A stretch of 64,000 nucleotides of DNA from Epiperipatus broadwayi (Eukaryota; Onychophora; Udeonychophora; Euonychophora; Peripatidae), in contig JAQFVV010012982.1 in assembly GCA_028023455.1 (NCBI GenBank), positions 1-64,000 on the forward strand. The letters run 5' to 3'. A program made the translations under genes and the position numbers. Positions 11,126 to 20,934 of the stretch are shown in pieces (position 1 is the stretch's first letter; every line of letters begins with the position of its first letter). The notes under the pieces are model-generated. The model did not search any database. It had not been told where the DNA came from and saw nothing but the letters and a program-made list of their open reading frames with translations.

Positions 11126-11161
11126 TAGTATATATAATGTGTGGTTTTTTTGTAGTTCTTT

Positions 11162-11205
11162 ACACTTGAGAAGTCTGCTTGTAGCAGTGAAACCTTAGGT
11201 TGTGT
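11162..11205 (+). ncRNA. Hammerhead-shaped motif with variant core in Penelope 3' region
   Basis: Same 44-nt motif as at 7592-7635: ACAC/GUGU, CUGC/GCAG, GAAA and ACC-UUA-GGU, with a non-consensus CUUGAGAAG core. It begins 37 bp after the ORF stop. All four Penelope copies keep it at 44 nt. Confidence 0.35.
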
Positions 11206-11298
11206 TTTAATATTATTTTTATGCTGGTCTGGTTTAATTTTAGATTTGGGGTAGTTTTGATTTTATATTGACTAGTTTAGCTTTATGTTGTAATGTTT

Positions 11299-11327
11299 AT
11301 ATATATATATATATATAGTATATATAT
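11299..11327. repeat. (TA)n between Penelope pair and hammerhead array
   Basis: TA-rich run joining the end of the Penelope terminal sequence to the first hammerhead unit. Mirror tract 23,856-23,874. Confidence 0.9.
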
Positions 11328-11478
11328 AACAAGTCAGATGTCACATGACTTATATATAGCTCACTTATAAATATGTAAAATTAAGAGTGTGCTAATAACT
11401 CTAAACAAGCTTTTTTTTTTTTATTTATGATAAATGCTACTACAAGAGAAGGCATTCAAATCATTTTTATCTTGGATT

Positions 11479-11534
11479 GTCCCCATCCCCAGACCGGTTT
11501 CGACCTATGGGTCTCTTCAGTGAGGAGTTGGGAC
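11479..11534 (-). ncRNA. Hammerhead ribozyme, family B, unit 1 left
   Basis: 56 nt. Outer stem I GTCCC/GGGAC, inner stem I TCCTCA/TGGGGA, core CTGAAGA, stem II GACC-CATA-GGTC, GAAA, then ACCGGT, and cleavage triplet GTC before TGGGG. All conserved hammerhead core bases are present. Stem III (ACC/GGT) has no loop, so a dimer of two copies is the likely active form. Confidence 0.85.
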
Positions 11535-11903
11535 ATTAGATCTAAAAAACCAACTCAAGCAAAGCATTTATCTAAAAGATAATTGTTAGAAGAAGATCTG
11601 AAACTTTTAGACATCTACATGTCTTTAAAGTCAGCTCTCCAACTGAAAAAATCATATGGGCCTGAACTTAATTCAGATACTCCATATATTAGTAGGCTAA
11701 GCTCTTTAATTTAGCTAAAGCCACAACAGCAAAATAATAATAGTAATAATAACAAGTCAGATGTCACATGACTTATATATAGCTTGCACTTACAAATATG
11801 TAAAATTAAGAGTGTGCTAATAACTCTAAACAAGCTTTTTTTTTTTTATTTATGATAAATGCTACTACAAGAGAAGGCATTCAAATCATTTTTATCTTGG
11901 ATT

Positions 11904-11959
11904 GTCCCCATCCCCAGACCGGTTTCGACCTATGGGTCTCTTCAGTGAGGAGTTGGGAC
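11904..11959 (-). ncRNA. Hammerhead ribozyme, family B, unit 2 left
   Basis: Same 56-nt core, stems and GTC triplet as the motif at 11479, one 425-bp unit further on. Confidence 0.85.
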
Positions 11960-12328
11960 ATTAGATCTAAAAAACCAACTCAAGCAAAGCATTTATCTAA
12001 AAGATAATTGTTAGAAGAAGATCTGAAACTTTTAGACATCTACATGTCTTTAAAGTCAGCTCTCCAACTGAAAAAATCATATGGGCCTGAACTTAATTCA
12101 GATACTCCATATATTAGTAGGCTAAGCTCTTTAATTTAGCTAAAGCCACAACAGCAAAATAATAATAGTAATAATAACAAGTCAGATGTCACATGACTTA
12201 TATATAGCTTGCACTTACAAATATGTAAAATTAAGAGTGTGCTAATAACTCTAAACAAGCTTTTTTTTTTTTATTTATGATAAATGCTACTACAAGAGAA
12301 GGCATTCAAATCATTTTTATCTTGGATT

Positions 12329-12384
12329 GTCCCCATCCCCAGACCGGTTTCGACCTATGGGTCTCTTCAGTGAGGAGTTGGGAC
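12329..12384 (-). ncRNA. Hammerhead ribozyme, family B, unit 3 left, at axis
   Basis: Complete 56-nt motif whose stem I end forms the array's inversion axis. It is followed by a truncated plus-strand copy at 12,381-12,410 that has CTGAAGA and stem II but lacks GAAA and stem III. Confidence 0.85.
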
Positions 12385-12409
12385 AACTCCTCACTGAAGA
12401 GACCCATAG

Positions 12410-12465
12410 GTCCCAACTCCTCACTGAAGAGACCCATAGGTCGAAACCGGTCTGGGGGTGGGGAC
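12410..12465 (+). ncRNA. Hammerhead ribozyme, family B, plus strand after axis (GGGGGTGGGG variant)
   Basis: Complete motif with one G replacing A in the stem I internal-loop side. The same variant appears as CCCCACCCCC in the mirror copy 22704-22759, showing that the array existed before the arm was duplicated. Confidence 0.85.
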
Positions 12466-12834
12466 AATCCAAGATAAAAAATGATTTGAATGCCTTCTCT
12501 TGTAGTAGCATTTATCATAAATAAAAAAAAAAAGCTTGTTTAGAGTTATTAGCACACTCTTAATTTTACATATTTGTAAGTGCAAGCTATATATAAGTCA
12601 TGTGACATCTGACTTGTTATTATTACTATTATTATTTTGCTGTTGTGGCTTTAGCTAAATTAAAGAGCTTAGCCTACTAATATATGGAGTATCTGAATTA
12701 AGTTCAGGCCCATATGATTTTTTCAGTTGGAGAGCTGACTTTAAAGACATGTAGATGTCTAAAAGTTTCAGATCTTCTTCTAACAATTATCTTTTAGATA
12801 AATGCTTTGCTTGAGTTGGTTTTTTAGATCTAAT

Positions 12835-12890
12835 GTCCCAACTCCTCACTGAAGAGACCCATAGGTCGAAACCGGTCTGGGGATGGGGAC
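12835..12890 (+). ncRNA. Hammerhead ribozyme, family B, unit 5 left
   Basis: Complete 56-nt consensus motif on the plus strand, with stems I and II fully paired and GAAA and GTC present. Confidence 0.85.
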
Positions 12891-13262
12891 AATCCAAGAT
12901 AAAAAATGATTTGAATGCCTTCTCTTGTAGTAGCATTTATCATAAATAAAAAAAAAAAAAAGCTTGTTTAGAGTTATTAGCACACTCTTAATTTTACATA
13001 TTTGTAAGTGCAAGCTATATATAAGTCATGTGACATCTGACTTGTTATTATTACTATTATTATTTTGCTGTTGTGGCTTTAGCTAAATTAAAGAGCTTAG
13101 CCTACTAATATATGGAGTATCTGAATTAAGTTCAGGCCCATATGATTTTTTCAGTTGGAGAGCTGACTTTAAAGACATGTAGATGTCTAAAAGTTTCAGA
13201 TCTTCTTCTAACAATTATCTTTTAGATAAATGCTTTTCTTGAGTTGGTTTTTTAGATCTAAT

Positions 13263-13318
13263 GTCCCAACTCCTCACTGAAGAGACCCATAGGTCGAAAC
13301 CGGTCTGGGGATGGGGAC
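13263..13318 (+). ncRNA. Hammerhead ribozyme, family B, unit 6 left
   Basis: Complete consensus motif in the last unit. The unit then ends at AAGCTTGTTTAGAG and runs into (TA)n. Confidence 0.85.
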
Positions 13319-13420
13319 AATCCAAGATAAAAATGATTTGAATGCCTTCTCTTGTAGTAGCATCGGAAGAGCATAAATAAAAAAAAAAAGCTTGTTTAGA
13401 GTTATTAGCACACTTTAATT

Positions 13421-13437
13421 TTATATATATATATATT
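13421..13437. repeat. (TA)n at outer end of left hammerhead array
   Basis: Short TA run ending the array. Mirror tract about 21,732-21,748. Confidence 0.85.
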
Positions 13438-13556
13438 AAATTTTTCCCTGGTCATAAAATTTAACAGATACTGATGTAGAAACATTATAGATTTTACAAC
13501 AACATCATTTTATTAATTTATCAGAAAACAAATTAACTTGAAATGTTTTACCTTAA

Positions 13557-13640
13557 TCATTATAATATATAAGGGATTTGAACTCAGATTCTCACACAAC
13601 CCTCAACTCACCATGCCATCTTATATTGCTAGACTCACCT
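13557..13640 (-). repeat. tRNA-derived SINE-like remnant, left
   Basis: On the minus strand it contains GATGGCATGGTGAGTTGAGG (A-box-like) and, 25 bp on, GAGTTCAAATCCCT (good B box). It lies directly beside the family C fold-back element. Mirror copy 21538-21605. Confidence 0.5.
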
Positions 13641-14240
13641 GATTACACACATGTTGAAAAAAATAAATAATCACCAATATACATATTTTTGTGCTAAACC
13701 AGCAATCACCAGTTGGTCCAAATTACTATCTCCACACATATATATAATCAGTGCTCAGCTTTATATTAAGATAGCCAATCTTCATACTTTAATGGACAGA
13801 CTTCAAACTACTCCAACCCACAACTCTTCAGCCATCCATTTCATTGAAAATCTTTTGATGGAACATTCAAAGCCCACATTAATGCCAAGGTTGTCATCCC
13901 AAGTGTCTGTCCATCTCTTGCATATATATATAAATGGATTATTCTACAGTACATGAGAGTTCAGAATGACTAACATCAACATGGGTAGGATGACAACCTT
14001 GACACTAGTATGGGCTTGGAACCTTCCATCATCAGAATTTCAATGAAATGGATGGCTGAAGAGTTGTGCATTGGAGTAGTTTGAAGCTTGTCCATTAAAG
14101 TATGAAGATTGGCTATCTTAATATAAAGCTGAGCACCGATTGTATATATGTGTGAAGATAGTAATCTGAACCAACTGATAAGTGCTGGTTTAGCATAAAA
14201 CAGGTATATTGGTGATTATTTATCTTTTCAATATGTGGAC
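13641..14240. mobile_element. Fold-back element family C, left copy
   Basis: Imperfect inverted repeat with arms of about 270 bp (about 13,655-13,925 and 13,958-14,240) and an axis near 13,940. Shared blocks include AATCACCAATATAC, GCTTTATATTAAGATAGCCA, CATACTTTAATGGACA and TTCAGCCATCCATTTCATTG. A 101-codon frame at 13651-13956 runs through one arm and is not a credible protein. No hammerhead GAAA partner was found beside its CTGATGATGG segment. Mirror copy 20,935-21,525. Confidence 0.75.
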
Positions 14241-14564
14241 TTTATAAGAAGTCCCAGAAATGATAGAATTTGGACTATAATTCATGCATGATCTTGAATT
14301 CCAGTGTTTATCAATTTACTACTGCACAAAATCCTGTAATGTCTCCATCATCATCACTTAGAATGTGTCATTCAGAAATATATACTTTTCTAAGTTGAAA
14401 ATTAAGAACTACATTTTAAGAAATTTAATACTGTAACTTTTTTATTGAAAATGTGTTGGCTTCTTAAAATGTTAAATTATTTATTGCAACATTTAATTGA
14501 ATGCACTTCATACAAATGATAATTTTTATTACCACTAAACATAACATGATCACCATCTCTTATA
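14241..14564. other. AT-rich noncoding stretch
   Basis: No feature recognised except the end segment AACATAACATGATCACCATC (about 14,540), which recurs near other family A elements. Mirror 20,611-20,934. Confidence 0.5.
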
Positions 14565-14719
14565 AGATGTAGGTGCAGTGCTCTCAGATCCAAGGCTCCT
14601 CACTGACAAAGACCAGATGAGTAGGCACTAGATGGGGATTTTATAAACAAGCCTTCTGGCATTCATTGATTATTCTGGTTGGCACAGGGTGACACTACAG
14701 TATGGAGAATTTTGCCTGA
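14565..14719 (+). mobile_element. Half-length fold-back element family A, copy A3 left
   Basis: Contains CTCAGATCCAAGGCTCCTCACTGA, then a jump to AGTAGGCACTAGATGGGGATTTTAT, and ends in the TIR (GTACTACAGTATGG-type, GAGAATTTTGCC). The internal hammerhead core between CTGACAAAG and AGATGAG is deleted, as is the other half. Mirror copy 20457-20610. Confidence 0.65.
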
Positions 14720-15229
14720 TAATTTTTATTCATAGTAAAATTTATATATTTTTTTTTTCTATTTTCGAGATTGACTAAAAATATTAGGAACTTGAATTTC
14801 AGGAAATTAATGTTTTCTTCTTTAGAATTGAATTAATAAAATTGTCTGCTTTCTTTTTTTATTTTTTTTTTAAATTTGAATTAAAGAAGTTTACCTCCGA
14901 TTTTATATTATCACATTTAACATAGCATTTATATGTTTATTGTTTACAGAAATATATTTAAGAGGAAAACAGATATTTTTTAACACCATGTTTCAGAATA
15001 AAGAAATGATTATTTTTTAAAATACTTCAGAATTATCAATAGTGAATGAAATACTTAACTTTTCATATAAAATTTAAAAAAACCTAATTTTTAAAAAAAT
15101 TAAGCAGTCATTATTTAAAATTAATTTCATGATGAAGACAAGAATATCATATCTTAGTTTTGAGATTATAATAAAGTTTTCTACTTATAATTTGCAAAAG
15201 TGAGATAATGATAAAATAAACATTAATTA
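14720..15229. other. AT-rich noncoding stretch
   Basis: Nothing recognised. Poly-T and poly-A runs. Mirrored at 19,944-20,456. Confidence 0.5.
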
Positions 15230-15312
15230 GTCAAGCGTTGATGGCCGAGTGGTTAGCATAGCTGCCTTTCAAGAAGTTGTCCCAAGGTTCGCTTCCCGGC
15301 AGACGCTTTGAC
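15230..15312 (+). repeat. tRNA-like SINE head (Ser/Leu-like), second copy, left
   Basis: The ends pair (GTCAAGCGT with ACGCTTTGAC). It has A box TGGCCGAGTGG and B box GGTTCGCTTCC, both close to pol III internal promoter consensus, followed by an A-rich tail. Same family as 1390-1480 and 54739-54820. The 83-nt length and paired ends beyond a 7-bp acceptor argue for a tRNA-derived mobile unit more than a functional tRNA. The mirror copy 19861-19943 differs at one or two bases. Confidence 0.7.
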
Positions 15313-15726
15313 ACACAAAAATAATAATAAACATTTATATCAGAAAATTTCAATCTTTATAATTATTAGTTCACTGATTTCTATTTCTCCTAAACAAAAT
15401 GTCATAATTCTGAATAAAAGTGAATCTAACTTCTATGCAATACAAAAATATAATGAATTTCTTTATAATTACTTTTATAATTTATGATAAACTTCAAATA
15501 TTGTTATTTTATTATCTAGGATTATACTATACTAGAAGATAATGTGTTAGAAGTGAAAAATTAAATGAGACATATTTGTTCTGGATATCTAGTGATTAAG
15601 GAATAACTCAAATAATAATTAATCACAACAAAATTAAGAATATTAAGGTGATGTAATGTTGAAGAAAAACAATATGCTCTTTGATTCAATATTGATATAA
15701 AAAATAGATAACCACAGTAAATTCAA
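15313..15726. other. AT-rich noncoding stretch
   Basis: No feature recognised before the (ATA)n tract. Mirrored at 19,446-19,860. Confidence 0.5.
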
Positions 15727-16314
<588 letters not shown>

Positions 16315-17520
16315 ATGGCGACCGCTCAACCAATTAACCAGGTGGGTGGTCCATTGCAGGGCACGAGAAAGTTATATGCTTCTATAGCAAAAAAATCCCA
16401 AGATTATGTAAGCCCGGCAAAAGGTCCTAGGTTCAGGAAAACAACAGCAGATGATTTGGAAAACTTGAATCTTATGGATCAAAATGAAAATGACCCCCCC
16501 CCCTCATATTGAATGGACTGATGAAATGCTGGAACAAATTGGAGAAAAATTCAACACAACAATACCTCGATCACTTTTCCTGATGTTTAAACATTTCTTC
16601 ACTGATAAATCAGTAGTACTCGCTGTAACAGATAGTCTTTGCACACTATACAGTTTCCCCAAATCCCTTCTAATAGAAACACTGCATGAAAATAATATGC
16701 TTGAATCGGTACAATGCATAGGCGACCATCCAAATAGCAGATATGGGGTGGTTCAGTTTTATAAAAATGTGCAAAGAGAACAATTTAGAAACCAAATTAA
16801 AACGCTAAGTAATTTCGCACTAATAACAGTCGATGAGAATAAGTATAAAAATATCTCCAGAATTTAAAAAATACGTATTTTGGCTACAACATGGAAGATT
16901 TCCAAAAAATGATGAATCCTTTCAGAAAAATCATTTTCTTCCAACAAAAATACATTAAAGAAGCAGCAATTCCCATACTAACAAATAGCTTTGAATTCAA
17001 AAATTAAATTGAATAAACAAGTAGACCTGGAGAATATCCCCACACACATAACCGATGAAGAAGCTACATTATATATTTACATCAGAGGGCTTAAGACAGG
17101 TTGCTTCCATTGTGGAAGAAGAGGACATATTGCAACGGAATGCAATGAACAAACACAGCAAAATAAAAACAACAATACATCAAAAAACTCAGGAAACGTT
17201 ACAGAAAGGGAAGTCACAAATAACCAACTAGATGAGTTAAACTACCCTAGACTACAAAGCACCCAGGAAAACAACATATCTAATAGAAATAAAAGAATTA
17301 GAAATCCAGTAAACACTATAACAAGAGAAATTAAAACAAATAAGGAAAATCAAAGCAGTGAAAACCCACCCAATTTAAATAGAATGGAGGAAAAAGAAAA
17401 TGAGAACATACCAAAAGAGCTTAAAGGAAAAATGAATGAAAATGATGAGCAATCAGAAAGCATAATAATAAATGAAATGCCCCCAGAAATCATGGATAAA
17501 ATAACACAGTACTATCCACA
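16315..17520 (+). pseudogene. LINE-type gag-like ORF1 with CCHC zinc knuckle, left copy (frameshifted, truncated)
   Basis: Pieces 16315-16512, 16484-16867 and 16991-17527 join into one protein starting MATAQPINQVGG with a YASIAKK basic stretch. A central region rich in hydrophobic and RRM-like segments follows, then CFHCGRRGHIATEC (C-x2-C-x4-H-x4-C knuckle) and an Asn/Lys/Glu-rich tail. Such ORF1 proteins bind element RNA. The breaks fall at homopolymers (ten C where the right copy has nine at about 16,494-16,503; a lost T near 16,864; an extra A near 17,000), so some may be consensus errors. The copy is cut at the palindrome axis. No reverse-transcriptase ORF follows it. Confidence 0.75.
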
Positions 17521-17656
17521 CTGCTAGATGTGTCTCATATCAAAGAAAGTAAGAAAATTAATCTGATTATCTTCTTCCTCGTTCATTTTAATTTTCTTAC
17601 TTTCGCTTTTTTTATGTGTTTTCTTCCTGCTTTCAATTGATGTGCTTTCTAGCATT
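17519..17656. other. Spacer at the axis of the giant palindrome
   Basis: 138 bp separating the two arms. Read on the minus strand it continues the right-arm gag-like ORF1, which is therefore longer than the left copy. It contains its own perfect 17-bp inverted repeat (17545-17561 against 17588-17604, half-site GAAAGTAAGAAAATTAA) with a 26-nt loop. One half is the natural ORF1 sequence; the other looks like a locally templated snap-back insertion at the duplication breakpoint. Confidence 0.8.
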
Positions 17657-18858
17657 GGATAGTACTGTGTTATTTTATCCATGATTTCTGTGGTCATTTT
17701 ATTTATTATTATGCTTTCTGATTGCTCATCATTTTCATTCCTTTTTCCTTTAAGCTCTTTTGGTAGGTTCTCATTTTCTTTTTCCTCCATTCTATTTAAA
17801 TTGGGTGGGTTTTCACTGCTTTGATTTTCCTTATTTGTTTTAATTTCTCTTGTTATAGTGTTTACTGGATTGCTAATTCTTTCATTTCTATTAGATATGT
17901 TGTTTTCCTGGGTGCTTTGTAGTGTAGGGTAGTTTAACTCATCTAGTTGGTTATTTGTGTCTTCGCTTTCTGTAACGTTTCCTGAGTTTTTTGATGTATT
18001 GTTGTTTTTATTTTGCTGTGTTTGTTCATTGCATTCCATTGCAATATGTCCTCTTCTTCCACAATGGAAGCAACCTGGCTTAAGCCCTCTGATGTAAATA
18101 TATAGTGTAGCTTCTTCATCGGTTATGTGTGTGGGGATATTCTCCAGGTCTACTTGTTTATTCAATTTAATTTTGAATTCAAAGCTATTTGTTAGTATGG
18201 GAATTGCTGCTTCTTTAATGTATTTTTGCTGGAAGAAAATGACTTTTCTGAAAGGATTCATCATTTTTTGGAAATCTTCCATGTTGTAGCCAAAATACGT
18301 ATTTTTTAAAATTCTGGAGATATTTTTATACTTATTCTCATCGACTGTTATTAGTGCGAAATTACTTAGCATCTTAATTCAATCTCTAAATTGTTCTCTT
18401 TGTGCATTTTTATAAAACTGGACCACCACATATCTGCTATTTGGATGGTCGCCTATGCATTGTACCAATTCAAGCATATTATTTTCATGCAGTGTTTCTA
18501 TTAGAAGGGATTTGGGGAAACTGTATAGTGTGCAAAGACTATCTGTTACAGCGAGTACTATTGATTTATCGGTGAAGAAATGTTTAAACATCAGGAAAAG
18601 TGATCGAGGTATTGTTTTGTTGAATTTCTCTCCAATTTGTTCCAGCATTTCATCAGTCCATTCAATATGAGGGGGGGGGTCATTTTTATTTTGATCCATA
18701 AGATTCAAGTTTTCCAAATCATCTGCTGTTGTTTTCCTGAACCTAGGACCTTTTGCCGGGCTTACATAATCTTGGGCTTTTTTTGCTATAGAAGCATATG
18801 ACTTTCTCGTGCCCTGCGATGGACCACCCACCTGGTTAATTGGTTGAGCGGTCGCCAT
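17524..18858 (-). pseudogene. LINE-type gag-like ORF1 with CCHC zinc knuckle, right copy (one stop)
   Basis: The minus strand encodes the same protein as 16315-17520 in one frame. The only interruption is a TGA near 18,375, where the left copy has CAA after an Arg-Asn pair. The knuckle is CFHCGRRGHIAMEC. The tail continues past the axis for about 45 more residues that are very rich in Lys, Glu and Ser (KKSESKKIKMNEEED), showing that the left copy lost its C terminus at the duplication breakpoint. It faces the left copy tail-to-tail. It may be a gag of another retroelement class; the lack of adjacent RT prevents a firm clade call. Confidence 0.75.
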
Positions 18859-19277
18859 TTTAAGTTTTCAATTATTTTTCAAAGGTATGTTTAAATTTCT
18901 TTTTTTTAAAAACAAACACTAACATATATAACCAATACAATTCAGTTATCCGCAAAATTATTGAGTTTTGTAGATTTGATTCCTTTTCTACTCTTATTAA
19001 AAAATTAAATTTGCCTGAGATTTTGGCATTAGTTATTAGATCCGCTAGCTTTTAACTATGCGTTTGTCTATTAGCATTAGATATGGATTTTCGATAAAAA
19101 AAACTCTTTGGATTTCTCTGTCCTTTTTTACTCTTTTTCAATCAAAATAATTATTTGAGTGTTTTAAATTGTTTTATTGGACATTTTTATTAGTTATTAG
19201 CAAATAAATCTGCCTTTTATCAACAAAAAGCTAAGAGGTTCTTTGCTTACCTGCTACTAGGTTTGTATCCACGTGGC

Positions 19278-19445
<168 letters not shown>

Positions 19446-19860
19446 TTGAATTTACTGTGGTTATCTATTTTTTATATCAATATTGAATCAAAGAGCATAT
19501 TGTTTTTCTTCAACATTACATCACCTTAATATTCTTAATTTTGTTGTGATTAATTATTATTTGAGGTTATTCCTTAATCACTAGATATCCAGAACAAATA
19601 TGTCTCATTTAATTTTTCACTTCTAACACATTATCTTCTAGTATAGTATAATCCTAGATAATAAAATAACAATATTTGAAGTTTATCATAAATTATAAAA
19701 GTAATTATAAAGAAATTCATTATATTTTTGTATTACATAGAAGTTAGATTCACTTTTATTCAGAATTATGACATTTTGTTTAGGAGAAATAGAAATCAGT
19801 GAACTAATAATTATAAAGATTGAAATTTTCTGATATAAATGTTTATTATTATTTTTGTGT

Positions 19861-19943
19861 GTCAAAGCGTCTGCCGGGAAGCGAACCCCGGGACAACTTC
19901 TTGAAAGGCAGCTGTGCTAACCACTCGGCCATCAACGCTTGAC
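19861..19943 (-). repeat. tRNA-like SINE head, right mirror copy
   Basis: Mirror of 15230-15312, with A box TGGCCGAGTGG and B box GGTTCGCTTCC on the minus strand. Confidence 0.7.
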
Positions 19944-20456
19944 TAATTAATGTTTATTTTATCATTATCTCACTTTTGCAAATTATAAGTAGAAAACTTT
20001 TATTATAGTCTCAAAACTAAGATATGATATTCTTGTCTTCATCATGAAATTAATTTTAAATAATGACTGCTTAATTTTTTTTAAAAATTAGGTTTTTTAA
20101 ATTTTATATGAAAAGTTAAGTATTTCATTCACTATTGATAATTCTGAAGTATTTTAAAAAATAATCATTTCTTTATTCTGAAACATGGTGTTAAAAAATA
20201 TCTGTTTTCCTCTTAAATATATTTCTGTAAACAATAAACATATAAATGCTATGTTAAATGTGATAATATAAAATCGGAGGTAAACTTCTTTAATTCAAAT
20301 TTAAAAAAAAAATAAAAAAAGAAAGCAGACAATTTTATTAATTCAATTCTAAAGAAGAAAACATTAATTTCCTGAAATTCAAGTTCCTAATATTTTTAGT
20401 CAATCTCGAAAATAGAAAAAATATATATATAAATTTTACTATGAATAAAAATTATC

Positions 20457-20610
20457 AGGCAAAATTCTCCATACAGTAGTGCCACCCTGTGCCAACCAGA
20501 ATAATCAATGAATGCCAGAAGGCTTGTTTATAAAATCCCCATCTAGTGCCTACTCATCTGGTCTTTGTCAGTGAGGAGCCTTGGATCTGAGAGCACTGCA
20601 CCTACATCTT
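20457..20610 (-). mobile_element. Half-length fold-back element family A, copy A3 right
   Basis: Mirror of 14565-14719. The TIR CAGGCAAAATTCTCCATACA is followed by GTGCCACCCTGTGCC, then the deleted hammerhead region. Confidence 0.65.
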
Positions 20611-20934
20611 ATAAGAGATGGTGATCATGTTATGTTTAGTGGTAATAAAAATTATCATTTGTATGAAGTGCATTCAATTAAATATTGCAATAAATAATTT
20701 AACATTTTAAGAAGCCAACACATTTTCAATAAAAAAGTTACAGTATTAAATTTCTTAAAATGTAGTTCTTAATTTTCAACTTAGAAAAGTATATATTTCT
20801 GAATGACACATTCTAAGTGATGATGATGGAGACATTACAGGATTTTGTGCAGTAGTAAATTGATAAACACTGGAATTCAAGATCATGCATGAATTATAGT
20901 CCAAATTCTATCATTTCTGGGACTTCTTATAAAG

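Larger units (their letters stand above)
11328..13420. repeat. Left array of about 424-bp hammerhead units (retrozyme-like), inverted at 12,384/12,385
   Basis: Tandem units of 423-425 bp, each starting near AAGTCAGATGTCACATGACT and containing GAGTGTGCTAATAACTCTAAACAAGC, an oligo-T/A tract, the hammerhead, GAAGAAGATCTGAAAC and GGGCCTGAACTTAATTCAG. The two full steps measured are 11331 to 11754 and 11754 to 12179. Units up to 12,384 carry the ribozyme on the minus strand; after the axis they carry it on the plus strand. Short ORFs inside are repeat products. Tandem hammerhead repeats of a few hundred bp match animal retrozymes. (TA)n flanks both ends. Confidence 0.88.

Noticed and set aside
12277-12524. 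Several 64-104 codon frames inside the hammerhead arrays (both strands, both arms)
   Set aside because: They occur in overlapping frames of the same repeat, and open frames exist on both strands because the motif is palindromic. The ribozyme fold explains the conservation better.
11328-13420. CRISPR-like regular repeats
   Set aside because: Unit length is about 424 bp, with hammerhead cores and inversion. There are no short repeat-spacer units or cas genes, and the context is eukaryotic.
14010-14060. Hammerhead in family C (CTGATGATGG on the minus strand)
   Set aside because: A stem-like TGGAA/TTCCA follows, but AGCC stands where GAAA is required.
15230-15312. Functional tRNA gene
   Set aside because: A and B boxes are good, but the ends pair beyond a normal acceptor stem, an A tail follows, and diverged copies are dispersed.
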